Positions 52,494 to 62,847 are shown, numbered from the stretch's first letter. The stretch: DNA of 64,000 nucleotides from Paenibacillus_T sp033239625 (GCF_033239625.1 NZ_BTCK01000004.1:62001-126000); one strand, 5' to 3'. The notes: generated by a model from the letters alone, not told the origin. Numbers and translations: made by a program.

Positions 52494-54407
52494 CTAAATG
52501 TATTCAATTATGTTGTTGCTTGTATAGTGAAGCATCAGACAGGAGAAGGGCTTTAGCGTAATCTCCACGCTATAACCGCGTCCATGATAAGGGATATCTT
52601 CGCTCGTAATTGGAGCAAATAGACCCTGCTGGGACACTTCCTCGCCGCTGTGCATCAACAGCTCGTAGCTGCCCGGCATCGGTACGCCGACCCGGTAATT
52701 GCCATAATCATTGCGTGAGAAATTACAGACGACAACGACGATTTCATCCGCATCCACGCCGCGACGTTCGAAGGAAATCACGCTTTGTTCTGAATTATGT
52801 ACATCAATCCAGCGGAAGCCATCGTAATCCCGATCGCGCTCCCAGAGCGCTGGTGTCGTGCGGTATACGTGATGCAGCCGCTGCACGTACTTCTGCATAT
52901 CAAGGTGAAGCGGATAATCAAGAAGCATCCAATCAAGCTGATCGAGATCTTTCCACTCGTCGAATTGACCCCAATCACTGCCCATGAACAGCAGCTTTTT
53001 TCCCGGATGTGTAATCCAATAACCGTATAGCAGTTTGAGTTGTGCGAATTTTTCTTCGTAGGAGCCTGACATTTTGTGCAGGAGTGATCGTTTGCCGTGT
53101 ACCACTTCGTCATGCGAGAAGGGCAGCACGTAATTTTCGGAGAAAGCATAGAGAAGCGAGAACGTGATGAGATTGTGGTGATGCTTGCGGTCAGCTGGGT
53201 CGAGCTGCATGTAGCGCAGCATATCGTTCATCCAGCCCATGTTCCATTTGTAGTTGAATCCGAGCCCGCCGAGGTAGGTTGGTGATGTGACTGCTGGTTG
53301 TGCGGATGAATCTTCGGCAATCATGAGCGTCTCGGGATAGTATTGAAAAACAACTTCGTTCAATCTTCGTAAAAATCGGAGCGCATCGAGATCTTCTTTG
53401 CCTCCATACGGGTTAAGCGTACGCAGCTCCTCTGGTTTATCCATATGAAGATCAACCATATGAGCGACTGCATCAACCCTTAGCCCATCTATATGAAAAT
53501 GATCGAGCCAGAATAATGCGTTAGCGATCAGAAATCCGACAATTTCGTTACGGCCGAAGTCGAAGGATAAGGTTCCCCACTGCGGCTTATCTGCTTTGCG
53601 CCAATTCGGCCCTTCGTATAGCGGCGATCCATCGAATTCCCGCAGACCATGATCATCGCGGCAGAAATGTCCTGGCACCCAGTCGAGAATAACGCCAAGC
53701 CCTTTCTGATGACATCGGTCAACAAACTGCATGAGCTGCTTTGGCGTTCCGTACCGTCTTGTCGCTGCATAGAAGCCGGTAATCTGATATCCCCACGATC
53801 GATCGAATGGATGCTCCGCAATCGGCATAAGCTCGATATGGGTATACCCCATTTCTACGGCATAATCGACGAGTTCAATGGATAATTCGCTGTACGTTAG
53901 GAATTGCTCCTTGCCATGAATCTTCCAGGAGCCGGCGTGAACTTCATAAATGAGGAGCGGTCGATCGAAGAGAACTTGCTTGCGGTCCATCCAGTCCGAG
54001 TCGCCCCATTCATACCCGTTCAAATCGGCTACAATCGAGGCTGTATGGGGTCTTAATTCGGAGCTGAACGCGTACGGGTCAGCTTTGAGCAGTTTCTGTC
54101 CACTTGCTGTCACGATCTCGTACTTGTACCGCTCGCCATCCTTTAATCCATGAACAAAGCATGCCCAGACGCCCGTGTCTCCGAGCGGTTCCAATACATC
54201 CTTCGTTCCGTCCCACTTATTGAAATCCCCCACTACGCTTACCGAAGCTGCGTTAGGGGCCCAGACAACGAATCGGACACCTGTCTTCCGCTTCCACTTT
54301 ATTCGGTGAGCTCCAAAGGTTCGGTAACTTCGATAAAGCACGCCTTCGTTAAAAAGATATAGATCTTCCTGCGAGATCCCATATGGCAGGGTCAATACTG
54401 TCGTCAA
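52494..54407 (-). CDS. glgB: 1,4-alpha-glucan branching enzyme
   Basis: Forms alpha-1,6 branches. 637 residues: N-terminal CBM48 (VRFVVWAPNAASVSVVGDFN), then a GH13 barrel with GLRVDAVAHM (nucleophile Asp), MIAEDSSAQP (acid/base Glu) and LPFSHDEVVHGK. TTG start at 54407 with ACAGGAGGTG upstream. First gene of glgB-glgC-glgD-glgA-GH15. Confidence 0.96.
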   Translation of the reverse strand: MTTVLTLPYGISQEDLYLFNEGVLYRSYRTFGAHRIKWKRKTGVRFVVWAPNAASVSVVGDFNKWDGTKDVLEPLGDTGVWACFVHGLKDGERYKYEIVTASGQKLLKADPYAFSSELRPHTASIVADLNGYEWGDSDWMDRKQVLFDRPLLIYEVHAGSWKIHGKEQFLTYSELSIELVDYAVEMGYTHIELMPIAEHPFDRSWGYQITGFYAATRRYGTPKQLMQFVDRCHQKGLGVILDWVPGHFCRDDHGLREFDGSPLYEGPNWRKADKPQWGTLSFDFGRNEIVGFLIANALFWLDHFHIDGLRVDAVAHMVDLHMDKPEELRTLNPYGGKEDLDALRFLRRLNEVVFQYYPETLMIAEDSSAQPAVTSPTYLGGLGFNYKWNMGWMNDMLRYMQLDPADRKHHHNLITFSLLYAFSENYVLPFSHDEVVHGKRSLLHKMSGSYEEKFAQLKLLYGYWITHPGKKLLFMGSDWGQFDEWKDLDQLDWMLLDYPLHLDMQKYVQRLHHVYRTTPALWERDRDYDGFRWIDVHNSEQSVISFERRGVDADEIVVVVCNFSRNDYGNYRVGVPMPGSYELLMHSGEEVSQQGLFAPITSEDIPYHGRGYSVEITLKPFSCLMLHYTSNNIIEYI

Positions 54408-54477
54408 TGTGACACCTCCTGTTAATATTTTGTTAAGTATCGATCATGATCAGGGGGATCATCGTGGAGATAGCTCC

Positions 54478-54506
54478 ATTATACAGGAATGTTGAAAATT
54501 TTAAAC
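54478..54506 (-). promoter_or_regulatory. Candidate glg operon promoter
   Basis: Minus-strand TATAAT (54478-54483) with a weak GTTTAA 17 bases upstream. The 54408-54868 gap is otherwise AT-rich with small palindromes (GATCATGATC) and no gene that I can support. Confidence 0.4.
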
Positions 54507-54868
54507 CCTATTTTCAAAAATGAGTCATGATATTTAACTCAAAAATAACTCAAAGTTCACATATATATGACACATATTTCACTCATCCTTTGCATAGCTT
54601 GTCGCTTTGCGCGAAAGATGTAGAAACTTTCCGAATCTATTCTTAACCCCCTTCACGAAAGGATTTCGCCCCCCCTTTTCATAGGCACATCTAATCTTAG
54701 CGGGAATTATTACCATGATAAAGCGCCGTATAAGCTCGCTAAAGAGTTTTCATCTTGGGTTCTGAAACAATAAGGTCCGAATACGTCGGGATTATATGGA
54801 CGGATTTAAATTTTTAACGAAATATCCATTGTTAACGCTTCCTTACAGTAATTAGATATATCGGAGTA

Positions 54869-54897
54869 TTGCCCTAGCAGTGGGGGACGCCTATACT
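54869..54897 (+). promoter_or_regulatory. Candidate promoter of the PAS-HTH regulator
   Basis: TTGCCC, 17-base spacer, TATACT, about 30 bases before the GAGAGG site of the regulator. Confidence 0.5.
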
Positions 54898-55006
54898 TGT
54901 GTCGTAATGGAAAAAAGAATGAGAGGAATGGTAGTTTATCTTTCGGCAAATATTTCAGACGATCAAGCAGCCGCTTGCGATCGTTCGCCGCCTAGGCCGT
55001 TCCTTT

Positions 55007-55834
55007 ATGATTACTGATGCGAATCCTGCCTTTGTTCAGCTTTGCGGTTACGAACGTGAGAAGCTGCCACACATTCCATTTCGACACCTGTTCCCTCGAA
55101 TCGCAGATTTGAAGGGAGCCGTTCTACCCGAGGATTACACGGAGACTATCATTGAGACTGGAACACGAACACAGAAGCCAATCGTATTGGAAGTGCAGCC
55201 ACTAGAGTCTGCGGCAGATGGATCGCCCTACTATCTGCTGACCGCTACGGATTTAAGTGCGGATCATTGGATCGAGCAGCAATCAAAGAGCGGAAAGTCG
55301 TTTTATGTCGGAATTTTAGACACGTATTATATAGTAAGAAAATTTCATGTGAATTTCATACCGGCTGTGGAACCTTCTGATGTAACGCTGCTGAATCACT
55401 CTATCTTCGACTTCCTTAACGCTGCAGAACACGAACAAATTCGAGCGCAGTTGAAGAAGATTGAATTCGACAAAGTTCAACGCGATGTGCTCATGCACAC
55501 GCTTCGTTTCGACGACACAAGCGAACTGGCTTTGCGTGTGACCATATATCCGATTTATAACGGATTCGGAGAAATCGAACAATTCGCCTTCTCGATCTGG
55601 GAAATGCAAGAGTCTAGCTCCAGCGAGCAATCGGGAACGAAGCTCAAAATATGGATGGCCAAGCGAGATTTGTCCGCAAGTCAGCTGTCGCTATCAACGG
55701 GCATATCGCTGCAGACGATTTCAAAGCTTCGCAACGGCAAGATCAGCAAACCACAGCGACTGACAGCCGAACTCATCGCATCCGAACTGCGAGTCGATGT
55801 TCAAGAGATCTGGCCTGAGCTTGTGCGACGCTAA
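55007..55834 (+). CDS. PAS-domain / XRE-type helix-turn-helix regulator (start probably frameshifted)
   Basis: Probable transcription regulator. A PAS domain (ITDANPAFVQLCGYEREKL) is followed by a second sensor-like region and a C-terminal Cro/XRE-like HTH (SASQLSLSTGISLQTISKLRNGK, about 225-247 from this start). From 55007 the protein lacks the first PAS strand. That strand is encoded in the same frame upstream (from 54935, FRQIFQTIKQPLAIVRRLG) with no start codon. ATG at 54928 with GAGAGG would join it after one base is removed. It lies 40 bases before the GH42 gene, so control of that gene is possible. Confidence 0.7.
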   Translation: MITDANPAFVQLCGYEREKLPHIPFRHLFPRIADLKGAVLPEDYTETIIETGTRTQKPIVLEVQPLESAADGSPYYLLTATDLSADHWIEQQSKSGKSFYVGILDTYYIVRKFHVNFIPAVEPSDVTLLNHSIFDFLNAAEHEQIRAQLKKIEFDKVQRDVLMHTLRFDDTSELALRVTIYPIYNGFGEIEQFAFSIWEMQESSSSEQSGTKLKIWMAKRDLSASQLSLSTGISLQTISKLRNGKISKPQRLTAELIASELRVDVQEIWPELVRR

Positions 55835-55932
55835 AGTGCCGAATTATTATATTCACTCCTTCAATTGTTATATGTATGCAATTGATAGAATGCTGTAAAC
55901 TAACAGTACATCAATTGAAGGAGCTGAGCAGT

Positions 55933-57963
55933 TTGTTATCATCCAAATTGACCAAAATGTTATATGGCGGCGACTATAACCCTGAACAATGGGATAAGAG
56001 CGTATGGCCGGAAGATATGCGCATGATCCGCCTTGCGGGCATGGACATCGCGACGGTTAACGTATTCTCTTGGGCTATGCTGCAGCCGAATGATGACACC
56101 TACGACTTCTCCACTTTGGACGAAATCATGGATATGCTCCATGCGAACGGTATCTATGCATGCTTGGCAACAAGCACAGGCGCACATCCAGCGTGGATGG
56201 CACGCAAATATCCAGAGATTCTTCGCGTGGACTTCGATGGCCGCAAGCGCAAATTCGGCGGCCGCCACAACTCGTGCGCGAACAGCTTGGTATATCGCAC
56301 CTATTCGACGAAGCTCGCCGGCAAAATCGCAGAGCGTTACAAGGATCACCCAGCCCTGCTGCTGTGGCACGTCTCCAACGAATACGGCGGCGAATGCTAC
56401 TGCGACAACTGCGCAGCTGCATTCCGTGTATGGCTGAAGAACAAATACGGCACGCTGGACAAGCTCAATGAGCAATGGAATACTCGTTTCTGGGGCCACA
56501 CGTTCTACGATTGGGAAGAAATCGTACCTCCGAACATGCTCAGCGAGCAATGGTCGCCGCGCCACACTTGCTTCCAAGGCATCTCGCTCGACTACACTCG
56601 CTTCAACTCGGACAGCATGCTCGACTGCTACAAACTGGAGTATGATGAGCTGAAGAAGCACACGCCGAATATTCCTGTTACAACGAACCTGATGGGTGCA
56701 TATAAGCCGCTTGATTACTTCAAGTGGGCGAAGCATATGGATATCGTTTCTTGGGACAACTATCCCTCTGCCGATACGCCAGTCAGCTACACAGCGATGA
56801 TGCACGATTTGATGCGTGGCCTGAAGGACGGCGAACCGTTCCTGCTCATGGAACAAACGCCAAGTCAGCAGAACTGGCAAGCTTACAACTCGCTGAAACG
56901 TCCTGGCGTTATGGCGCTGTGGAGCTACCAAGCCGTTGCACATGGCGCTGACAGCGTTATGTTCTTCCAGCTTCGCCGCTCGGTCGGCGCATGCGAGAAG
57001 TACCACGGCGCGCTCATCGAACACGTCGGCCATGAGAATACGCGTGTATTCCGCGAATGCGCGCAGCTCGGCAGCGAGCTGACGCAGCTTGGCGACAAGA
57101 TTCTTAACGCGCGCGGCAGCGCGAAAGTCGGCATTCTGTTCGATTGGGAAAACTGGTGGGCAGTTGAGTACTCCTCCGGTCCATCTGCTGCCTTGAAATA
57201 TACGGATGAAGTACACAAATACTACGATGCACTCTACCAACAGAACATCGCAGTTGACATGGTTCCGATGGATGCTGATTTCAGCCAGTACGATGTACTG
57301 ATCGCACCTGTTATGTACATGGTGAAACCAGGCATTGCTGCACGTCTTGAGCAATTCACGCAAAACGGCGGCACATTCATCACGACATTCTTCAGCGGTA
57401 TCGTCAATGAGAATGACATCGTAACGCTTGGCGGCTATCCAGGCGAACTTCGCAATCTGCTCGGCATCTGGGCAGAAGAAATCGACGCACTGTTCCCTGA
57501 CCAACGCAACTCGATCGTCTTGAACGACTCGTTCGGCAAGCTGAACGGTCAATACGAATGCGGTCTGCTGTGCGACCTGATCCACAGCGAAGGCGCAGAC
57601 GTGATTGCAACGTATGGTCAAGATTTCTATCAAGGCATGCCAGTTGTGACACGCAACCGCTTCGGACAAGGCGAAGCTTGGTATGTTGGCACGAGCCCCG
57701 AGGCATCGTTCCTCCAAGGCCTGCTCGGCCAAATTTGCGAAGCACACGGCATTAACCCCATCCTCCCTGCTGTCGCAGGCGTTGAAGCGGTTAAACGTAC
57801 GAAGGACGGACAATCGTACGTGTTCGTTTTGAACCATAACGCAGAAGCACAGACATTCGATCTGGGCAGCGTGAGTGGAACAGAGCTTCTGACAGGTGCG
57901 AAGCTTAGAGGAAGCGCAGAAGTAGCTGGCCGCGGCGTACTCATTATTGAAGAAGCGAAGTAA
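55933..57963 (+). CDS. Beta-galactosidase, GH42
   Basis: Cytoplasmic hydrolase of beta-galactosides, 676 residues. GH42 start LYGGDYNPEQWDKSVW. Acid/base Glu in HVSNEYGGEC (near 149), nucleophile Glu in LLMEQTPS (near 307), and the CYCDNC zinc cluster. The trimerisation and C-terminal domains follow. TTG at 55933 is chosen, with AAGGAG nine bases upstream; ATG at 55957 is an alternative. Codon bias is strong, with a long open antisense frame as by-product. No sugar transporter adjoins. Confidence 0.93.
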   Translation: MLSSKLTKMLYGGDYNPEQWDKSVWPEDMRMIRLAGMDIATVNVFSWAMLQPNDDTYDFSTLDEIMDMLHANGIYACLATSTGAHPAWMARKYPEILRVDFDGRKRKFGGRHNSCANSLVYRTYSTKLAGKIAERYKDHPALLLWHVSNEYGGECYCDNCAAAFRVWLKNKYGTLDKLNEQWNTRFWGHTFYDWEEIVPPNMLSEQWSPRHTCFQGISLDYTRFNSDSMLDCYKLEYDELKKHTPNIPVTTNLMGAYKPLDYFKWAKHMDIVSWDNYPSADTPVSYTAMMHDLMRGLKDGEPFLLMEQTPSQQNWQAYNSLKRPGVMALWSYQAVAHGADSVMFFQLRRSVGACEKYHGALIEHVGHENTRVFRECAQLGSELTQLGDKILNARGSAKVGILFDWENWWAVEYSSGPSAALKYTDEVHKYYDALYQQNIAVDMVPMDADFSQYDVLIAPVMYMVKPGIAARLEQFTQNGGTFITTFFSGIVNENDIVTLGGYPGELRNLLGIWAEEIDALFPDQRNSIVLNDSFGKLNGQYECGLLCDLIHSEGADVIATYGQDFYQGMPVVTRNRFGQGEAWYVGTSPEASFLQGLLGQICEAHGINPILPAVAGVEAVKRTKDGQSYVFVLNHNAEAQTFDLGSVSGTELLTGAKLRGSAEVAGRGVLIIEEAK

Positions 57964-57971
57964 TCAAGATA

Positions 57972-58018
57972 AACGGAAGCCCCTGCAGTTTCACGATCAC
58001 CGTGACTGCAGGGGCTTT
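57972..58018 (+). terminator. Terminator of the GH42 gene
   Basis: AAGCCCCTGCAGT / ACTGCAGGGGCTT stem with an inner CACG/CGTG pair and TTTAAT after. Confidence 0.88.
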
Positions 58019-58086
58019 AATAATAGAAAGCATTTATGTAAGTAAACCAACCATATTCATACGTAAAGTATCGATTAAGCGATCAA

Positions 58087-59316
58087 CTAAACGCCAGCTT
58101 GACGATTGCGGTACGGATCTTGCATTTGGCTTGAAGTCCGTCCCGTCTTCGCCGATGCGACATAGACAGGCTCGCTGCCAAGAAGCATCCACGCTTTCGG
58201 CACGTATCGGAAAATGGCATGCACAGCGGCCATGGATACCAGCAGCGCTGCAGCGAATCCGCCCCATATCCAGAACACATATTCCGAGACGAACGTGGAT
58301 ATGCCTAGATCGAATTTGCGATAGATCGCCAGCACGAACGGGTGTACCAGATAAATAGCGAATGACAGCTGACCTATTACAGCCAGAGCGCGATACAACA
58401 ATTTACCTTCGAACAACCGGTGCAGCTGGAAGGCTGTAAGCAACAGCACGAACGCAGAGAGCAGCGTCTGTACGTTCCACAACAGCTCGTAGAGAAGTGA
58501 ATTATAGTAAATATGATAAATTCGCAATGCATGCCATATCGCAACATGCGATCCGGATACAGCTATCCAGCTCATCACGAGCCCAACCACTGCGGACCGA
58601 TCTACGATCCCTCTGTCCGTCCACCCACGAGACATCCAGCCATGCCAGCGTTCATAGTAAATCGCTAAGCTTGCACCAAGCAAGTAATAGGACATATAAC
58701 TGATAGACAAACTGCCCTTCGGCATCCATTGATAATGGTATTGATGGTTAAGCAGCACATATCCCCATTGCATCAATATTCCGACTGGGAAGGCCCAAGC
58801 GGACAGCCACTTGAATTGCTTCAAGATGATTAGCACAAGCGGGAATATGAGATAGAACTGAGCATTAACGAATACGAAGTATAAATGCGTATGCGCCGAG
58901 CCTGTCGCTAACTTATTCAACAGCTTGGAAATCTCTTCCCCGAATCCAAGCCAGGGCGTGCGATTCAGCTCATGGTTGAATAAGAAATATATAAGTGAGA
59001 TAAGTACATAGGGGACGATGATGTAAAGCAAGCGCTTACGATAAAATTTGCGAATCAATGAGCCTGTATCCGGCCGGTCGTAATAATTGTAGAACAGCAC
59101 GAAGCTGCTTAGAAAAATAAAGCAAGGCGTACCGAACTTGAAGAAGATGTTCATCATATTGAAGATCGGAAAGTACTTGGAATGCAATCCGCTTATCGCG
59201 GCGGCAGTAGATGATGAATGGACACTAATGACACCAAACAAGGCAAAGGCACGAAACAAATCAAGCTGTGGCAGCTTCGATCTTACTCGCTGCTTGCCAG
59301 GTTGAACAATGGACAC
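58087..59316 (-). CDS. Membrane acyltransferase (acyltransferase 3 family)
   Basis: 409 residues with about ten membrane helices. The N-terminal LDLFRAFALFGVISVHSS carries the conserved Arg and His of the OafA/OatA-type family. GTPCFIFLSSFVLFYNYYD is the family second-helix motif. Such proteins O-acylate cell-wall or surface polysaccharides; no SGNH domain is attached. Target unknown. The AT-rich gap 59317-59556 shows no gene. Confidence 0.85.
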   Translation of the reverse strand: MSIVQPGKQRVRSKLPQLDLFRAFALFGVISVHSSSTAAAISGLHSKYFPIFNMMNIFFKFGTPCFIFLSSFVLFYNYYDRPDTGSLIRKFYRKRLLYIIVPYVLISLIYFLFNHELNRTPWLGFGEEISKLLNKLATGSAHTHLYFVFVNAQFYLIFPLVLIILKQFKWLSAWAFPVGILMQWGYVLLNHQYHYQWMPKGSLSISYMSYYLLGASLAIYYERWHGWMSRGWTDRGIVDRSAVVGLVMSWIAVSGSHVAIWHALRIYHIYYNSLLYELLWNVQTLLSAFVLLLTAFQLHRLFEGKLLYRALAVIGQLSFAIYLVHPFVLAIYRKFDLGISTFVSEYVFWIWGGFAAALLVSMAAVHAIFRYVPKAWMLLGSEPVYVASAKTGRTSSQMQDPYRNRQAGV

Positions 59317-59556
59317 ATAACCCCTCCTAGACCGTGTTCCTATACCCCTTCCATTAATGAATTTAATTGTATGAATTTAGGATATATATACTTTTGACGT
59401 ACCTATTATTGAGAAGGTTGCACATAATAAAGAAAATTTACAATTTCTATACACCCTAAATATTTCATACTTGAGCTACTCTATAATAACCAATTATTGT
59501 ATCCATCAAACTAGATCAGATCTCAATTAATTGTATCGATTAAACGCGGTCAACCC

Positions 59557-61653
59557 TTACTCGGATGTTGCAAACCCGTTCCCGCCAGTCATAATAACTC
59601 CCGTCACAACCGGCGTCATCTCCAAATCTTCTTTACTTGAGATAGAACTGATCGAATCGCTGTCATTTCCCCACTTCCAAATGGAACCGTCCTTCTTCAC
59701 ACCAATGGTATAGTAGTCTTGCGGAAAAATCGTCGTCCACGGCCCATTGTCTGCTACACGAGTCGGTACGGACTGACTATTAGCCGCTCCGGTGCCAAGC
59801 TCTCCAAAGTAGTTGTCCCCCCACGACCAAAGACTTCCGTCCTTCTTCAGCGCAAATGCTTGGTTATCCCTCGTCCAGATCTTCGTCCAGTCCTTATCTT
59901 TGGTGACCTGCGTCATTTTTTGATTCGAGTTCTGACTGCCAAGGCCTCTGCCCCACTGCCAGAGCGTTCCATCTTTGCGTATTCCGAACGTTGTATAAGA
60001 ACTTGTCTGAACCTGGGTCCAATCCTTCATACTGCCAATTCGACTAAAGGCATTCACCTGAGGCTTCAATGTCGATGCGATCTGGGCCATCCGGTTATCC
60101 CCGATTCCCCATAACGAACCGTCCTCTTTGATCGCCAATATATGGTCATCACTCACACTGAAAGACTTCCAATTCTTATCGATCCCCATCTGAGCAGGTT
60201 CAAAATAGTCTTCCAAATCGGTATAGCCTTTCAGTAAATAGCCCCATGCATCGCGTCCCCATACCCACAAAGTGCCATCGCTTTTCAACCCTACAACAAA
60301 GCCTAATTCAGATGCTTGAACGCTTCGCCACTTACTTCCTTCCATCAACGGATGAAGTCTATAATCTTCATTGGGCCTATACGTATAACTACCTACATAG
60401 ATGCTGGATTCATAGTTCCATAAGCTTCCATCCTGCTTAATTGCATATAGATCATCTCTGCCTGCCGCAATGAAAGCCCAATCCGAACCAGGAAACGATT
60501 GTTCTTGCGTATGCCAATCACGCATCTCGATCGTCCCATCATTGTGCAGTGTGTAGGTAGCGTCATCTACTTTCACTTGGGAACGGAATGTCTCCGCGCT
60601 GCGTGTTGGGCGATAGATCGAATCCGATTGACCGTTACCCCGCTGTCCCCACGAGTTAGAACCATACGTATACAAGACTCCATCTTTGCTGATTGCCACT
60701 CCGGTCCCGCCGCCATCCGCTGCGATCATCTCAATACCATTTGCCCCAATCTCCATATATCGATCAAAGATAGTATCCCATTCCCACACCTTGCCTTCGT
60801 CCGTGACAATGGTTGCGACGAATCCGCCTGATACATATACAGCGGCGTTCATCTCCAACAAAGGCTGTTCCTCCGCCTTATTCGTCTCTCGATTCATCCA
60901 CAGCTCATAAACTGTGCCGTCCTTCTTCACCGCAACGGCATAGTAGCCTGCAGCAGCCAGCTTCCAGTCATTGTCTTGACCAATACGCGTTAGTTTTCCT
61001 GCTGTAGATTCACCGCCACGCACACATGATCCGATCGACCATAAGCTGCCATTCTTCTTAATAGCGAGCAGACAATCGTCTCCAACCGATACATCGGCCC
61101 AATCCTTATCATTATTCAGTTTCGTGCCATAAATGGAAGCTCCTAAGTTAAGCAATCCGAATGTTACGATCGTACCATCCTGCTTAAGTGCCGCACCTCC
61201 AGAATTCCCAACCGATATCTTCACCCAATTATTGTCCTTACCATATCTAAGCGGTGTTAGCTGATCGCGCATCGAAGTTGAATTATGGCCATTCCCGCTG
61301 CTTAGATCCGCCCCCCAGATCCACAGACTCCCGTCTTTCTTGATCCCTATCGAGAAATGATTCCCCGCAGATGCGTCAATCCAATCCTTCCCATTTCCAA
61401 TCCGAACAGGCGCTGACTTCGACACGTACGTGCCGTCGCCTAGTTGACCATAACTATTGTCTCCCCAAGCCCACAGACTGCCGTCTTCTCCTACAGCCAA
61501 CATGTGACCATATCCCGATGATGCCTTCTTCATCTTCGGCAACTTCACCGTCGTCGAAGACTGCGCTGCTTGCGTTAGTGCCGAAAGCTCGAAACTGCCA
61601 AGTAATAATACGAATAAGCTTGTCATTATCAACATTAATTTTCTCTTTCTCAT
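59557..61653 (-). CDS. Secreted RCC1-repeat (beta-propeller) protein
   Basis: About 698 residues. Signal peptide (LMLIMTSLFVLLLGSFELSAL) and then around twelve RCC1-type repeats, each with an xKxDGSLWxWG core (for example LAVGEDGSLWAWGDNSYGQ, IGIKKDGSLWIWG, ALKKDGSLWSWGDNYFGEL). This suggests a secreted beta-propeller or two. No enzyme motif. ATG at 61653 behind GGGGG; longer in-frame starts lack a site. Function unknown. Confidence 0.82.
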   Translation of the reverse strand: MRKRKLMLIMTSLFVLLLGSFELSALTQAAQSSTTVKLPKMKKASSGYGHMLAVGEDGSLWAWGDNSYGQLGDGTYVSKSAPVRIGNGKDWIDASAGNHFSIGIKKDGSLWIWGADLSSGNGHNSTSMRDQLTPLRYGKDNNWVKISVGNSGGAALKQDGTIVTFGLLNLGASIYGTKLNNDKDWADVSVGDDCLLAIKKNGSLWSIGSCVRGGESTAGKLTRIGQDNDWKLAAAGYYAVAVKKDGTVYELWMNRETNKAEEQPLLEMNAAVYVSGGFVATIVTDEGKVWEWDTIFDRYMEIGANGIEMIAADGGGTGVAISKDGVLYTYGSNSWGQRGNGQSDSIYRPTRSAETFRSQVKVDDATYTLHNDGTIEMRDWHTQEQSFPGSDWAFIAAGRDDLYAIKQDGSLWNYESSIYVGSYTYRPNEDYRLHPLMEGSKWRSVQASELGFVVGLKSDGTLWVWGRDAWGYLLKGYTDLEDYFEPAQMGIDKNWKSFSVSDDHILAIKEDGSLWGIGDNRMAQIASTLKPQVNAFSRIGSMKDWTQVQTSSYTTFGIRKDGTLWQWGRGLGSQNSNQKMTQVTKDKDWTKIWTRDNQAFALKKDGSLWSWGDNYFGELGTGAANSQSVPTRVADNGPWTTIFPQDYYTIGVKKDGSIWKWGNDSDSISSISSKEDLEMTPVVTGVIMTGGNGFATSE

Positions 61654-61792
61654 CCGTTGAAAGACCCCCATTATGGAAAAATAATGCATAACAAAACATT
61701 ATTATCATAAACGGTTGGCAAAGCAAGTGTCTATCATCTTGCGCTAAAGATATGATAAAGAACCGAAGATTGGAAGATGTACAATTCAAATC

Positions 61793-61833
61793 AAAAAAAA
61801 GCTTGCCGCCCCCATAAGGGGCGGCAAGCTTCA
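61793..61833 (-). terminator. Terminator of the aldose epimerase gene
   Basis: AAGCTTGCCGCCCC / GGGGCGGCAAGCTT stem followed on the minus strand by TTTTTTTG. Confidence 0.92.
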
Positions 61834-61845
61834 TCATTCCCTAAA

Positions 61846-62847
61846 TTAAGCAAGCTTCTCCGTGTATAGACGACTCGTCTCGCTCCACGTTTCGCCCGGC
61901 TGCAACAGAACGAGACCTTTGGTCTCATCCGGCAGATCCACATTCGGCGCGTCAACCAAGTTGATCTGCGGCTCTGGGCAGAAGAAGCCTGCCGATGCGC
62001 CGTTGTTCCAGATCATCCACTGCTTATACTTCAGGCCAGCATCATACACAAGCTTGACGCCAATACGATGGTCAACCACTTCTGCGAAGTTGCGGCCATC
62101 AACCGGCGCTGCCGAGTAGTGGTTGTCCAGCGATTCTGCATAAGGCGATCCGCCTTGCGGCGATTTCATCGCTTCTTCAGCAACTGTCATTGGGATCGTG
62201 CCGCCTGTCGGCAGCATCCGTCCGTCGAGCTCCCAACGTACGCCCGTCGTTACGTGTGCTGTAACATCCGAACGAGCGCTCTCTGGCGCGAATGGCGCGT
62301 TGATCGCCGTATGGTAGCCGAGCAAGCAAGGCAGCTGCTTGTCGCCATTGTTCGTTACCGTGCTCGTCTGAGCAAGTCCGTTCGCGGACAACGCGTAGCG
62401 GATTTCAATCCGGAAGTTGTGCGGCAGCACGCTGTACACACTGTCATTCTCGTCAACTACATAACGAACAACCACGTAGCTCTCTTGATCGTTCGCGCCT
62501 TGATCCACAACGTCCCAAGCTGCTTTATAGAAGAAACCGTGCAGATGGTTGCCCGTTGCCGTTTCATTCACCGGCAGGTTGTACGAGATACCCGCTGCCT
62601 CGAATTTGCCGTCGCGGTAACGGTTCGGAGGGAACAATACCGGGATGCCATATACGGCCGGCGCTTCGCGGAACGAATCCATCTCTGCCTCTTCCGGCTC
62701 GCGCAGGAACTTGTATCCTGCTTCAACGTCGCGGAATGCGACGAGGTTCGCACCGATCTCCGGCAGCAAAGCTGCTTCATATTTACCAGAGCGAAGCCAT
62801 ACGGCTTTCTCGCCGTAGAACGATCCAATCACTGCTTCATTCGCCAT
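61846..62847 (-). CDS. Aldose 1-epimerase family protein
   Basis: Galactose-mutarotase-like protein, 333 residues, starting MANEAVIGSFYGEKAVWL. Family features: GIPVLFPPNRYRDG, NHLHGFFYKAAW (catalytic-type His), LLGYHTAINAPF and the C-terminal CPEPQINLVDAPN. No signal peptide. AGGGG lies 11 bases before the ATG at 62847. Could pair with the GH42 enzyme functionally, though not linked in one operon. Confidence 0.85.
   Translation of the reverse strand: MANEAVIGSFYGEKAVWLRSGKYEAALLPEIGANLVAFRDVEAGYKFLREPEEAEMDSFREAPAVYGIPVLFPPNRYRDGKFEAAGISYNLPVNETATGNHLHGFFYKAAWDVVDQGANDQESYVVVRYVVDENDSVYSVLPHNFRIEIRYALSANGLAQTSTVTNNGDKQLPCLLGYHTAINAPFAPESARSDVTAHVTTGVRWELDGRMLPTGGTIPMTVAEEAMKSPQGGSPYAESLDNHYSAAPVDGRNFAEVVDHRIGVKLVYDAGLKYKQWMIWNNGASAGFFCPEPQINLVDAPNVDLPDETKGLVLLQPGETWSETSRLYTEKLA

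Noticed and set aside
54833..54846. Possible cre site before the PAS-HTH gene
   Set aside because: Two mismatches to the consensus at important positions, so not distinguishable from chance.
55960..57837. 625-codon minus-strand open frame
   Set aside because: Antisense to the GH42 gene, which has clear family motifs. The frame is open because of codon bias and the product is rich in Cys, Arg and His with no recognisable domain.
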